Counted from the stretch's first letter, positions 36,094 through 49,000 are shown. The stretch: DNA of 64,000 nt from Triglochin maritima (GCA_963682175.1 OY821771.1:35422201-35486200), one strand, 5' to 3'. Numbers and translations: made by a program. Notes: a model not told the origin generated them from the sequence alone.

Positions 36094-37786
36094 TTAGTGA
36101 TATGAGCATAATGACTTCGCAATCAACTTCCGTCCAACTAATGCATTCACGGTATGAGGAGTCAAAGAGCTCCTATAAGGATCAAACACTCGTCCACCAT
36201 AACTAAATGCTGACTCAGAAGATACAATTGTGATAGGTATTGTGAGTATGTCTTTCACCATTTTAGAGAGAATTTTGAACTTCAAGTAATTTTCCTTCCA
36301 CCAATCCAAGACATCAAACTTGTCTTTTGCCTCTAACACAAGAACTCATTCTTTTAAGTACACATCCAAGTCCGTTTTTGATGGCTGAATTGTTTGTTCT
36401 GTCACAATCTTCATAATCATCAACTAGAATGCTTGATGTTCTACAACCACTTGATGAAGATGCTTTGGACGTAGGATTTCGATTTTGTCCACTTCCTTCT
36501 TGTTGCATGCTTGTTTCAATTTCATCAACATAAAGCTTAAATAGTTCTTCTAAAGTCTTCCTGACCTTGGAAATTCATTCTTTAAACTCATCAGGTTCAC
36601 AAACTTGAGAATAGACATATTGAACTAACACCATCTTGTATATTGGATTAAGAACACTTGCTATTGCCATCAACAAATTGCAATCACCCCAATACTTGTT
36701 GAATTTTATAGTCATCACTACAACCATCTTAGCCATGAAACTATCATTAGATTTTCATGACTTAGTAGAAGCTTCTTCACACGTCAAACCTCACGAAGAT
36801 AATGGTCACTAGTAGAATATGTGGATCCTAAAAATAATTTGGTGACAACATTAAAAACACTCAAGAATTCACAATTTTTTCTGCTTTCACCCAATATCAT
36901 AAGTAGGCAACCATTTATAATTTGCATCTTAAGCTGCATACTCAAACAACACATTCTTATAAGTGATAGCATGATCCAGCATTGTAAAAGTGGAGTTCTA
37001 TCTTGTTGGACAATCGCCATGCAAGCCTTTGGAGTTGCAAATGTCTAACTGCTTTGAAATTTCTGCAAATTTGGACAAACGTGCTTGAGATTTCTTCAAA
37101 TACTTGACTGTTTCACGAACATTGTTGACGACGAGCTTTACCTCCTCTAAACCATCTTGAACCATCAAGTTTAGAATGTGGGGACAACACCTGACATGAA
37201 AGTAAATTTCAGATCTTCCATTTCTTTTTCATACACTTGCAAGCATGCTTTCTTGATGGTGTTCCTGGAACATTTTTCATACCTTGGATTGAGATATACA
37301 CAAAACCGATTGAACCATTCATGCTCTATTATTTTGAAAGGATACTCGTGCACAATAATCATCTTGGCAATCATTTCTCTACCCTTTTTGGGCTCATAAG
37401 GTCCCTTAAAATGAAGCAAATCACTGCCACTACCACTTCCAGTAACAATGTGCTTCTACCTCTTAGACAATTGATGAGGAAGACAACGTAATATGTGACG
37501 CCTCATCCCTGTTGTAGTCCCATTCTTGTTAAAAGTGAGCACACGTTTACAATGCTTGCATTGACACTACTGTCCACTCCTGCATTTGTTTGGACTTCTT
37601 TAATCTCAAAATCATTCCACACTGCTGAAGTCTTCGTTCTTCCCCTTTTTTGTTTCCATTTTTACTTTCTTCCATTCGTAGTGGTAAAACATCATCTTCC
37701 TCGCTCATACTATCATTAATGTCCACAAAATAAACATCAACATCTATCGGTTTTGGTTGCGTCCCTGATGTTGACATATCTGTCAT
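36094..37786 (-). pseudogene. hAT transposase (BED finger, RNase H-like, dimerisation), decayed
   Basis: Minus-strand reading from about 37786 gives MSTSGTQPKPIDVDVYFVDI, then, after a frameshift, SAVWNDFEIKEVQTN and NKNGTTTGMRRHILRC, the remains of a BED zinc finger. Next come FKGPYEPKKGREMIAKMII and KIIEHEWFNRFCVYLNPRYE, a hAT core lead-in, then LNLMVQDGLEEVKLVVNNVR, RLSKFAEI and HGDCPTR-stop-NSTFTMLDH. The C-terminal dimerisation part SSESAFSYGGRVFDPYRSSL with TPHTVNALV ends near 36094. Several stops (for example where TRW is expected) and frameshifts make it non-functional. It resembles ricesleeper/zf-BED plant transposases. Confidence 0.85.
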
Positions 37787-37912
37787 ACATTAAAGAAATT
37801 TATTAATAGGTTTCTGAGCTTCATTGCTAATTCAAGCCACTATACTACATTGACAATAACTTGATATCAATAGCTCCTAAATGAAAAAAAATCATATGAA
37901 AAGTGATTATGT

Positions 37913-40903
37913 TGTTGATTTTTTGGCCTTATTTAACCTAATCTTAATTATAATCAATGCAGTTTAGCACACATATTGCATAACATATATATTGATTTGT
38001 GTTAACATCTATATGTGATCAAGACTCAAGGAAGAAAATAATTCAAGTCAAAACATGTAATCAAGTTATTGAAGACATGTAATTTTACTTGTAATTGAGT
38101 CTTAGGGATTTTTGTATACTTGAGTATACTAGATTCCTTATAGAAGTCACACACAAAATCTCATAATATTTGGACTTCAATAGGTCACCCAAACTTAGAC
38201 CGGAAAACACTAAAACCTAAACCTGAACTGTCTGAGCAAAATTGGTCGACCGAATGAGTTCTCTATTCGACCGATTGGATCAGTTAATCTGTTAGCCAAT
38301 AATGTTAAACTGGTCGACCATTTTGAGCATTTTTCGACCGTCTACACGTGCCATGTCACTGTTATATTTGTCGTATTATACCAAAGGTCGTATTCGTGTA
38401 AACTTAACCAAACCCCAAAATACTGTGGCTACCGATCGACCGTTCCCTAGACTCCTGATTGACATCATTTCATGCTTATATTTGTATCTTATATCCATTA
38501 TCTTACACCTAAGCAATGCTACGTGGCGAGTTTTATGTTTAGTTTTCAGAAATAAAAGAGGTTTGAAGAGAAGAGCCATGAAAGGACCCAAAAGCAGGAA
38601 AAAAGACTTAATTGTGAGACCTGGGGACCAAGATGCAAGGGAGAAGGACCTGATCGTAAGACAGAAGGACCTAAGAGCAAAACAGGAAACTCCACACCAT
38701 CATGGGGAGTATTTTGTCAATTCGATTCGGGTCGGAGCTCCACTAAACAAGTTAGATGCATCAAAGACCAAGAAACACACCAAGGAAAGCCCACCAGAAG
38801 ATCCAATGGGATCTGAAGCTTATAGGACGCCAATTGGCGGTCTGGAACCGCCAATTGGCGGTCTGGTTAAGCCCAGATCCACTAAGGTTTCTCCTGGACT
38901 TGTATTAATGTGTGTTTAGGCTATTTTTGGTATTGGTTTAGTCCCACATCGGGGGATTGTCCCCGATTAGCTTTTTCCATGCTTATAAATAGAACTCTTC
39001 ACCTTCCATTGTAATTACCCATTGCTTGGTGGCATTCTCTCTACTAAGGAGTGAGCCTTGAAGCAAAAACTCAAGGTGGAGAAGAATACTACATTCAATG
39101 TGAGTCATTTGTTAATAAAATAATTCTTCTAGTTTATTTAAATCTTGTCTTTTAATTTGTGCATGTTTGTTTAGTCTTTCTTTTCCTTTTATGTTTCTTT
39201 AATGCTTCTTGCCTTCTTAGTTAACTTTCATTTCAGTATTATGCTTTCTTTTGCTAATATAGTTAGTGTAATGAGTAGTGAGTAGTTCCATCCTCATTTG
39301 GTGGTGGAGAAATATGTGATATAATCATGTAGTGTATTAAGTGTGTGTTATCTTTATCCCTTGAACTTTATATGATTTCCATAACCATCTAATGAGTTTT
39401 CACTCTTATCTTTGGTATGCTAATGCTCTTGAATGAAACTTAGCTTATGCTTTGATTAGTGGACCTATTTTATGGGAAATGATAAGGTTAGGATATGGAT
39501 GAAGTTAATATTGGAAACACAATTTGTAGTGTATGTGCGCTTGTTGCCTTTACCTTAGCTAATGTCTTGTATGTTTTAATGATGTAGTGAAATCTTAATT
39601 CATGTGGAGGCATAGTAGGGTATAGTCTTTATACTTGAGTTCGTGTAGCTTCATTCCAATTATTGTCTTGTATGTTTTAATAATGTAGTCTTATCTTAAT
39701 TCATGTGGAGGCAAAGTTGGATGTAGTTTTATGATTTCATGCACTACATGTTGTGAGAAGCTTAATGAACACACACACTTCTTTATGTTCACATTATTTC
39801 TCTACCCCCTATGGGGCTTAGTTTTATTGCTTATCTTCGTTTCCTTTTTGCATCTTAGTGTAGTTTAGTGTAACCAACATTTCTCTCCTTTTTACCTCTC
39901 GCCTTCGAACAAACCAATCGTCGACACATCTCCCAGTGGACGACCCGTATTTGCCACCGCTTCAACGCGGCCGTACACTTGCGGTTAAATATAAAACGAT
40001 CAATCAACTCCGGTCGACCGATTGAAGACTTTTTCTTGAACCCCATAGCGCCTGATATTTTCGGTCGACCGACCGAACCTTTTTGTTCGATCGAACATAA
40101 AACCCCAAAAGTGCTTGTTAGTTTTTGGTCGACCATTCCACTCTTTAGTTCGACCATTAACTTAAGTTATAACCTATTCGGTTCGACCGTTCTTGATTCG
40201 GTTCGAGTGTTCCACACCTTTATGGAAATGGTCAACCAGTGCACCCGTTTTGGTCGACCAATTGTGTCCAGAACTGTGAACTGAATTTTTCTATTTTGTA
40301 TTTCTTACACAAACATTACCTAAATATATCCCAACGGCTATAACACCTAAGGAGCTTATAAATAGAGGATTGAACACGTTGTTTAGATAGCTCTCCCACT
40401 TCCAATTGTCCCAAACATTAGAGAGAAGTTCTCCCAATCCTCAAAGCTCCCATACTGCACTCTAAGCCTTAAACTTCCACACAATTGATCATATCCAAAT
40501 CATATTCAAAGTGTGCTCAAGCTAGTGAGTGTTGTCCCACTCAACATTGTTGTTCAAGAAGCAAGGATTTCGGTGAAAGCCCGAAGTGTTCCTTTTCGGG
40601 TTGTGAGAGGAAGAATTCAAGCTCGGCAAGGATTGATCGCGAGTTTGTGGTGTAAAAACTTAATCTCGGACCGTAACGAGATTGGATAGTGAAGATGTAG
40701 GAGGAGCTCGTAGAGTCGAGCGGAGCTTGCAAGAGATGAAGTAGGCGGAAGACCGAACCTCTATAAAATTCTCCTTGTCTCCTTGTGTGGTTTGCTTTCT
40801 TTTCTCTACTTTGTTTAAATTGTTTCTGCTGCACATCATGGTTGTTTAAGTAGAGATTTAGCATAAAATTGATTAAATAATTAGAGCCATACACGATCCT
40901 ACA
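37913..40903 (+). mobile_element. F1 LTR copy b, interrupted by F2 solo LTR
   Basis: Starts TGTTGATTTTTTGGCCTTAT and ends ACACGATCCTACA, the F1 termini. It is interrupted at 38455/40012 by the F2 LTR; without it and the duplicated 5 bp, the element is about 1.43 kb. The palindrome doublets right of the insertion are clear (40063/40085, 40127/40148, 40181/40201, 40230/40252). TATA-like CTTATAAATAG lies near 40359, and the standard F1 transcribed end follows. No clear target duplication. Confidence 0.82.
38456..40006 (+). mobile_element. F2 solo LTR nested in F1 LTR
   Basis: 1551 bp with perfect 5-bp target duplications ACTCC (38451-38455 and 40007-40011). The ends are TGATTGACATC and CGATCAATCA. 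The inner part carries a doublet of the palindrome CCGCCAATTGGCGG (cores at 38829 and 38850), then TATA-like CTTATAAATAGAAC near 38982. A pair of direct repeats about 100 bp apart (39563 and 39664, GTCTTGTATGTTTTAATRAT) occurs near the 3' part. Two further F2 copies lie at 60-64 kb. The 205-residue frame crossing its left end is an accident. Confidence 0.92.
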
Positions 40904-41162
40904 AGTGTAACTATATTATATTATCTGATTGTTTTTTAAAGAAACTGACCAAGAGACAAACCTAAAGTCAAATGATAATACTAATTTGCAGAAACAAAGT
41001 TAGGTATTACCAATAACCAATGAACTAATCAATAGATTTAGGGATTAGATGTACTTATTACAATATATTAAGAGATATAACTAACTCAAAATTGATCTTG
41101 AGTGTAATATAGAAGAAAACCATGGCCAATGTTACACTTACAAAGTCAGATGAAGGACCCAC

Positions 41163-42913
41163 TGTAACGTCCCCAAAATACAGCGGAAATTTAAAAATTT
41201 TGAACACCAGGATTCAACTCAAACACCTGAGGACGATACTCATAACGTAACAAAGATGCACCATATACAAGAGTTTGTCAAGAGTATGATTACATTCAAA
41301 ATGACAAGATGGACTATACACATGTAATCATAACAACCTCAAAATAAGATAGCAGGATCCGGGAATAGTGTGCTCGTCCTTAGTCCCCACTCAGTCACTG
41401 CCACTCAGGACCTGAAAATAAACACGGAACTATCCCTGAGTTTCCATAAGGAAACCCCGTATGCCAAATTCACCTATATGTATATGATAACTGTATTCAC
41501 AAAACTTAACATGCTAGTGTACATGACATATAATACAATAACATAACTTTACTTAACATGAAAGAAAATATACATATCATAAATAACTGCGGGCCCTACA
41601 AGGTCACCCGTAACATTCACTTAGCTAGAAATATCATCAACCACATACTTTGCCGGAATATATCATCGGCCACATACTTTGCTGGAATACTCATCAGCCA
41701 CATACTTTGCCAGAATATATCATCGGCCACATATAAATGAATACATAATCAACATAACATCCACTGAGTGATAATGACCCGGTGGTCAACTCAGCACCGT
41801 AAAGGCTGGGCAATAACCTCACCTCACGGAGTCCATCTACTCCGTCGTCGTAAAGGCTAGGCAGTCTCTCCACGCCCCCATAGAGTTGAACAGTATCAAC
41901 AATATATATTACTGAAATAACAACGTAAATGATCGAACTACTTAACATAACCGATCGACCAAACTTCTTAAACGGTCGAACAAACATATAACACCGGTCG
42001 ACCGAAACTTCTGAATTTAATTGAATAATATAAACATAATTGGTCAATCACACAACTTTAACGGTCGGACAAAATCACGTAATCGGTCGAACATTTCACT
42101 TAGTTATTTAAGTTATCGGTCAAACAACACATCAATTCGGTCGACCGTCTCACAATAGAAATTCAAACCGACTTATTTACATTCAAACGATCGAACGACA
42201 AAGGGGACCCGTTCGACCGAAAACCACCAGAGTCTTCATCTTCATCCCAACTCACGTGTAACCGTTCGACCGCTAAACACGTCATTCGACCGGTGAGGGA
42301 TAATTCTTAACTTTTACACTTCATTCGCTCGACCGAAACCCATACCGGTCGACCGGTCTGGCATGTATTTCAAACTTAACTTCGCACCTGCAAGGTTTCA
42401 TACCTCCGACGACCTATCTAAACCCTCACACACCTAGTGCGAGTCACTAATTCGAACTTGACATACCTTATAACCTTATTTGGAGTCGAATTGTTGATGC
42501 AAATCTCCTTCTTCACTTTCTCCTCCTAGCTTAACCCTCCAGCCCACTTCCTTTCCTTTTGTTTCTCCAGCAACTGGTCCCACTTTCCCTCACCTTCCTC
42601 ACTATCCTTTCTTTCTCACGCGATATTCACTCTTTTTACACTCACTTAACTAATAAGAGGAGAGGGTTGCGAGAGGTTGGGGGGGGGGGGGGGTGAGAGA
42701 GGTGAATCCGTAATAGAGATAAGTTTTAACCTTTTATACTTCAACACCTCCCCAGCAACAAGCCACCTCATCCTTACCATTCACCATTCTTATCTATGTT
42801 TCCTTCATCTCTAATCCAAAGATATATACAAATAATTCACTTAACTATTCTCTTAACTTAATTAACCCATTAATTGGTTTACTTTAACTTAAGTAAGGGT
42901 TACAATTCTCACA
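41163..42913 (-). mobile_element. F3 solo LTR, copy a
   Basis: 1751 bp with perfect 5-bp target duplications CCCAC (41158-41162 and 42914-42918). On the plus strand it runs from TGTAACGTCCCC to TACAATTCTCACA. TATA-like AGTATAAAAGG on the minus strand (near 42737) supports minus orientation. The stretch 41953-42354 is full of GGTCGACC-type palindromes at 20-22 bp steps. It contains a 15-base G run at 42679-42693. Confidence 0.9.
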
Positions 42914-42929
42914 CCCACACCTGGGATGC

Positions 42930-43160
42930 GACGATAGTGGTGGTGGCAGGAGGCGAGGCCGACAGAGTGAAGGTGGGTGGGGAGAAGGATGTTGTAGGAC
43001 AGTAGGAGGTTGCGGAGGGGAGGTAGTGGTGGGGCAGGAGGCGAGGCTGACATAGTGGAGGTGGGTGGCAGGAGGTGAGGCCGGCAGACTAGAGGTGGGT
43101 GGCAGGAGGAGAGGCCAACATAGTGGGGGTCGCGTCGCGGGAGTGGAGGCAGGAGAAGAG
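42930..43160. repeat. G-rich minisatellite in hAT end
   Basis: Imperfect tandem units built from GGTGGGTGGCAGGAGG and GAGGCCGRCA, three to four times between 42930 and 43120. It sits in the 5' part of the hAT element, next to the F3 LTR. Confidence 0.7.
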
Positions 43161-43434
43161 GCGGCAGCAGGAGGGGATTGAGTTTGAGTGTTGAGTCGGA
43201 GGACGAAAGGGTATTACGGTTAGGTTAGATTTTTGTTTTGTCTTTTTGGTTTTTTGTATTTTGGTTTTATACTTTATAGGGTATTTTGGGATATATGTAA
43301 TATATATATACATATAAAATATGTATAAACTTAAACGAGCCTAACGAGCCCTTATCGAGCTAACTGAGTCGAGCTCGGGTTTGACTCGTTTATTAAACGT
43401 GCGTATTTCTGGGTTTGAGCTTGGCGGAGTCGAG

Positions 43435-43814
43435 TTCGGTAGACCGTCTATGCTTTGGATGACTAAGTTAGCGTGAGTTTTCTGTTGACAATTGTGGCTC
43501 AAATAGTCGATGAATACAACGGTCAAGTGCCACGTGGAAATGATCGTTGGACGCTTAAAGCAAAGAAGAAATCAGTAGACCGATAGAAGATCGGTCGTCC
43601 AAATTTGAACAAGTTAATTGGGTTCTAAGGCTTAATTCAAATGCGACCATTGGAGCAAAGTCCAAAACCGTTCGGAGACACTTCGGTCAACCGAATAAAA
43701 ATTGGATAGTGGAAACTCAAGTGTCTCGAATGATCGAGCTGGACTTGAAAGAGAGAATTAGATCATAGTGATTGTGATCGAACTTTTATAAAAAAATATA
43801 ATGATCACGGTGGA
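43435..43814 (+). mobile_element. F1-like LTR fragment
   Basis: Contains degenerate palindromes (GGTCGTCC, GGTCAACC) and the F1-type transcribed end (GGATAGTGGAAACTCAAG, near 43705). Both ends are truncated: the left one abuts the hAT-like repeats, the right one the CBL duplicate at 43815. Confidence 0.55.
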
Positions 43815-44626
43815 ATTCAAAGGATCATTGTGTTCTTTTTTATGTGCGGTGATTTCGTGTTTTTGAATTCTAAAGAAGGTTCTCCAGTTGTTATCTTCTT
43901 ACACATTAAATCATCTTGTTAAAGTCGTGCTTTTCTGTTTACAGGGACATAACAACTACATTCCGGAGCTTTGTTTTTCACTCTCAAGTTGACGATGGCT
44001 GATAATTTGTTGACATTTTGCTTGTTGGTTCTTTATGGGTTGCAGCAGATTCCAGAGTCCAGATAACCTCCCAAGTAGTGATTTTTTAAGCTTGTAGGTT
44101 TGGATGCTTTAGTTGATGTCAGTGTTTTCTTGGTAAGGAATATCCCCCTTTCTGTTTGCTGCAGATGGAAGATGTGTGGTTAGTTAGGAGAGTTCAAGCC
44201 ATCTATCTGGCCTCTGTTCTTAAGTGTAAAGGTGAAATCTCTGACTAGACAACCTCAACTTTGGGGGTTTTCTTGTTCAGTTTTGGGTTGAAACTGTGGC
44301 TTCACCTTTGTCTTCTCCAGAGTTGTAAACTTACCGGTTTGGTTCATGAAGTGTGTGTATTAATTTGTTTGATTCTCTTGAGTATCCTGTGACTGACATT
44401 ATATAATATTTCCTTTGTGGTAGACATTATACTATATGTTGTTTGTGGTTAAGCATAGCTTTTTTTGGATTTTTATTTGTGGTGGTTATTTATATGTTTG
44501 GACACAGTAATTGTGTATATGCCATTAGGGGCAACATTACAATAGTCAGTTCACTTACGCCTTCATCCTGTCGTACTTGGGTCATCCGGGCTTTCAACTG
44601 GTCAATCGCTTTTCCTTACCCAAATA
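43815..44626 (+). repeat. Duplicated block, copy 2 (CBL last exon and 3' region)
   Basis: 812-bp copy of 34495-35360 with many point differences and one deletion of about 49 bp. It lacks any other CBL exon. It begins immediately after an F1 fragment and ends at CTTACCCAAATA, beyond which the sequence (GCAACATGCTC) has no counterpart after copy 1. Confidence 0.92.
43945..44002 (+). pseudogene. Duplicated CBL terminal exon
   Basis: Fifty-eight bases equal in length and phase to the true last exon at 34632-34689, with an intact CTGTTTACAG acceptor. It would encode DITTTFRSFVFHSQVDDG and a stop. Compared with the real exon, Pro of the FPSF motif becomes Arg and the final Thr becomes Gly. It is an orphan exon 9.3 kb downstream. 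It could act as an alternative last exon only if the intron were extended across the nested transposons. Confidence 0.8.
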
Positions 44627-46061
44627 GCAACATGCTCTTATCTGATCTTGACTTAGCCTGGATCAGAGAATCGAGTGTTACATGTTGGAATTTAATTAAG
44701 CTCAACTAAGTCAATCTTGTGTTCCTAATAATAGAGTACCATTGCAAATTGTCTAGTGAGAGGTTAAATGCAAAATGATATCGGGAAAAGTTGAAATCTC
44801 CAGAAACAATTATACAATGCAACTACAAGAGCCATTTTCTTACTTTTTATTGAAAGGTTGCTACTAACAAACTTCAAAATATTTTCTTTTGACCAAATCT
44901 TTGGTACAGGGAACTTATGGATCGATGAATAGTCTACATGTGAATTGATGCTACTATGAGATAGTCAAATCAGTTATTAAATCCAGCAGCACCATTCGAA
45001 TGATTGAGATTTAAAATAGAATAGGTAAAATTTTAAAGTACCCTGTAATTAAGTTGGTTAGTTTTGTGTCTTGGAAGCCTATATGGAACGGGAAGGGTCA
45101 ACCGATTGGTAAATAATTTACCGATTATCAGGCGGTGGTAAATTCTGAAAATTTTGGACTGACTAAAAACAATAGACTTATTCCAATTCGGTTGATTTAT
45201 TTTGTCAGGACAAACTCGACTTGAAGTTACTGAATTTTCAAGTTCGATCGACAGATCGACAAACGTTTGACCATTTTTGGGCAACATAACTTACGAAGGA
45301 CTATTTTGGGCATTCATTCTGTGTGCCCTAAGCTCTAGAATATATATATCCTTACCCTCTAGGGTTTGTGAGTGTGTGAGACTCTATTATTCGAGAAACT
45401 ACCAAGTATGGTCTCCTTCATCGTACCACCTCAATAGAGCGACAAATAGTGTATTCCTATCTCAATTGGTATCTCCTTAGACTCATGATCTAGTTCGAAG
45501 TTATTATCTTCATGTTTGTTATGATATGTCGCATGTTTCGCTATTTACACCACAGTGAAGCTTAGTTGTATTTTTCCGTGATTTTTTTCGATTTGGGGTT
45601 CTACGTATATTTTGGTGTTTGAGTTGATTGTGGTTTGTTTCCCGTACTCATCGTTGTCGTTTGTACATTTTGACTCTTAGCGCTACAGTTCCGATTTCCG
45701 TAAAGACGTTATAAAAAGAACATAATCAGACCCCAAAAAAAGATTAAAATCGTTGTCGGTTGACAATCAATCAATAAGTTTCTCCGAAACAGCAATGACC
45801 ATCACATCTGGGTATCCCCACAGCGACGACAATCAATCAATATATTTTTCTCCAGAGCATATTTTAATTGTCTTCGAGCTCCGGCACGCTACCGTTCCGA
45901 TTTCCGAAAAGACTTCATAAAAAAGAACATAATCAGACAATCAATCAATAAGTTTCTCCGAAACAGCGACGACGTCAATCAATCAATATAGGCTGGTAAT
46001 AACATCTCATCTTGGTCTCCCCACAGCGGCGATTTTGTACCTACATTTTGTTTTGTCATAG
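44627..46061. other. Gap before PNG1 exons, weak F1-like traces
   Basis: Segment 45050-45290 holds scattered GGTCAACC, TCGATCGA and GACGAAC-like motifs, and 45340-45480 resembles the transcribed end of an LTR, but no boundary can be placed. Segment 45770-46010 repeats the phrase CAATCAATCAATA with CTCCGAAACAGC-type sequence two or three times. No coding frame for a PNG1 N-terminus was found here. Confidence 0.4.
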
Positions 46062-49000
46062 GCTGAAGAGGACGAGATCTCTATGCAAATTCTCAAATCA
46101 GAGGATGGTGGAAGGAAGTTTGAGCATAGAGTCCGGCCTATGATGTCGCAAGTTCTTATGGTAACTGTTTGTCATAAGTATATTGAACTTAGTATGTGCT
46201 TCGGGAAATAATTGTGAGCAATTTACATTGTAGTTGATACATGCATGTGTTATTTTTTGAACATATATAGTATGAAGATTCAGTGCGTCAGGAGGCTGCT
46301 CGTTGCACTGTTCCTGTGGACGAGATTAAGGAGAAGGCTTTAGTATGGTTAGCAAAGGTAATTTTCTACTGCACTTTGTTTTTATTTTCAAGGCCTTAGT
46401 TACATATTCTTGCAATCTATTATATTTACCCTTGTTAGAACTTTGAACGTTATTTCGCTTTGAAATATTGGCTGCATCTCCAATTTTTACCTTTATGGAT
46501 TTACTTCGTACCAAAACCAATTGAAATACTATTGCTAAGTTTAAGTTAAGATTTTAGCTTGGTTTTCTGTGCTGTATTTTAAGTTTTTAACATTTCCATA
46601 TATGCTGATTGCTAATTATCAGGAGGGGACTTTTAATCCTTCAGAGGATGAAAAAGATTATGGCTTCTTGTTGCAGTTACTATTCTGGTTCAAGAAGTCA
46701 TTCAGGTGCCACATTCTATTCATTGGTTTACGATTGAAATTTCTGGTTCAAGCAGACATTCAAGTGCCCCTACTGTATTTGTTGTTTACGATTGAGATTA
46801 GTGTGTCCGTGATGAGTGATAACATCTATGTTTTTGAGAAACCATTTCACATCATACCACTGTTTCATATGGCTTTCTTACAAATGCCTTGCAACCTTCC
46901 CATTTTCATATGGTCTAAGATCTAAAAATGTTAATTAATTGTAGCATCATGTGATCAAATATCTTTTTTTGTGTTTACGTAGTGATTTAATCGGATTTTT
47001 ATGCTTCCTGCTCCCACTATAATTTTATTGTTCAAAAATGAGAATACATATTTGTAACATCCTCAACAACGGAAGAAATTTAAAATTTTCAATATAACAC
47101 AAACATGAAGATATTACTAAAGAAAACAGACAACTGGTGCACCAACATATATACAATATATATATCTGAGAGTTCCAAGAGTGTGATTACAACAAAAGAT
47201 AAATGAAAATGTACATGTAATCACTATGACCTTAAAAACAGGAAAAACAGGATCTGGCTCCGAACACGCTCCTCCTTGGTCACCACCTCCTAGTGCCGCT
47301 CCCGACTTGAAATAAAACATGACTATGCATGAGTTTCCCATAAGGAAATCACGTATGTCAAACTCCTATCACAATAAATGGACTAGACATTTATAAACAT
47401 GTATGTTATGAAATGCAGTAAACAAACATCGTCTCACCGGGCCTCCAGGAACTCTCTCCCTACCACAGTAAACACAAAACAGTAACGGGTCTTGTGGGTC
47501 CTCTAGCCCAACCCTCACGTGTGCCCCAGACACCCCAGCCAGAACATCCTCGGCTACAACACAACAATGGATCACTATCAGGCCGGCAATGTCCGTACCG
47601 TTGCCCCTCCAAGGCCGGGGACCCGTTGCCTTTGAGCTGACTCCACAACACTAACGAACCACTCTCAGGCCGCAATGTCTGTACCGTTGTCCCAAAAAGG
47701 CCGGAGACCCGTTGCCTTTGAGCTGACTCCACAACACCAAAATAACACAAAACTGCACCAAAACGGTCGAACAAAAAACCCACCAAACCGGTCGACCAAA
47801 TCCCTCTCCATAGGACTGACCCAACCGAAAAACCCACCAACCGGTTGAACGACAAAGGGGACCCGTTCGACCGAATTCCACCAGTAAAACCCCTTCCGCA
47901 TAAAAAGCACAAACGGTCGAACAACACAGGATCGACGGTCGACCGAAAACGGGCAGTAAAATCTAATTCATAACAAAGTACACCGGTCGACCGAACCATC
48001 AAGCGGTCGGACGAACATTAAGTTATTTTAAGTCGTCGGTCGAACGAGGTCTTAAGGCGGTTGACCGTTTTGTGGTCTACACCCCCAACCAACTTAAAAC
48101 CACCAGTAGCGCCCTCTCTTCGCTTAATATGTACCACCGGTCGACCACCCAAGGGTATCGTTCGACCGGTGCAAGAGATAACGCCAAAATTACACTACAA
48201 CCGGTCGTACAGTGCAGAAAACTGCTGCACAACTCCGACGAGTCATCGGGCATACCGTCGACCACTCCAACACTCACGAAAGCATAAGTAAGTATCAAAG
48301 TAAAACTTGACATACCTTGAAGGCTTGAAGAAGCCTTTGAAGAACCACCGCGAGTGTCCCTTTGAGAAAACTCTTATCTTCCGGCAACTCTTCGAGCCCG
48401 GTCACCTCTTCGGATCAAACCACCACGATCCCCTCACTTTGCACCAACAAAGCAGTGAGGGAGTGAGATGAGAGTGAGAAACGTGAGAGAGAGAGAAATG
48501 AGGGAGAGAGATGAGAGTGAGAAACGTGAGAGAGAGAGAGAGAAATGAGGGAGAGAGAGAAATAAACCCAACCTTTATACATTTCTCCCCTCCATCTCCA
48601 CCATCCAACCCAATCTTCTCCAACTCAATCCCAACCCTCCATCTAAAACCTCCAATTAGCCACCTAAAAGGCAAATAACCCAATTAATGAGGGTTTAGGA
48701 TATTACAATATTAGCAAAATATCACTACCCTTTAGTGCAATTGTCTTATTGAGTTTTACATCCTAAGTTCAAACTCTTTCAGAAAAAGTGGGGGTTAGTT
48801 GTGTTCTCGAATTAATGGGATTGCGTATCATGTTCACATAGTCTTATGATTGTTAAAAGTCTTGATGCATTTTGGGTCGATATATGATGTATTGTGGTGG
48901 TATCCAATGCCCTTTTCATCAACGCTATTAATAATTTAATACTGACATCAGCTTGGATTTGGGTATTTTGCCTTTTTACTTATTTGACCATGCCTTCATT

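Larger units (their letters stand above)
35361..43434 (-). mobile_element. Decayed hAT element carrying three nested insertions
   Basis: The left end TAGGGGTGTAAACGAGCC is a typical hAT terminus, followed by subterminal repeats of the palindromic kind CTCGTTTATTAAACGAG. Similar subterminal sequence reappears at 43325-43400 on the far side. A BED-type transposase remnant lies on the minus strand between. I take these as the two ends of one old element. The right terminal repeat itself is missing, so the right limit is approximate, and two separate hAT copies cannot be excluded. Inside are an F1 LTR (37913-40903, with an F2 solo LTR within it) and an F3 solo LTR (41163-42913). Confidence 0.6.

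Noticed and set aside
38302..38919. 205-residue open frame on the plus strand
   Set aside because: It crosses the exact boundary between the F1 LTR and the inserted F2 LTR (38455/38456), so it is a chance frame; no domain.
46569..46925. 118-residue frame treated as a separate gene
   Set aside because: Its coding part is PNG1 exon 3; the rest is intron containing a small tandem duplication.
47460..48002. 180-residue minus-strand frame and overlapping frames
   Set aside because: Entirely within the F3 solo LTR; residues such as repeated FDR/VDR strings come from the GGTCGACC palindromes.
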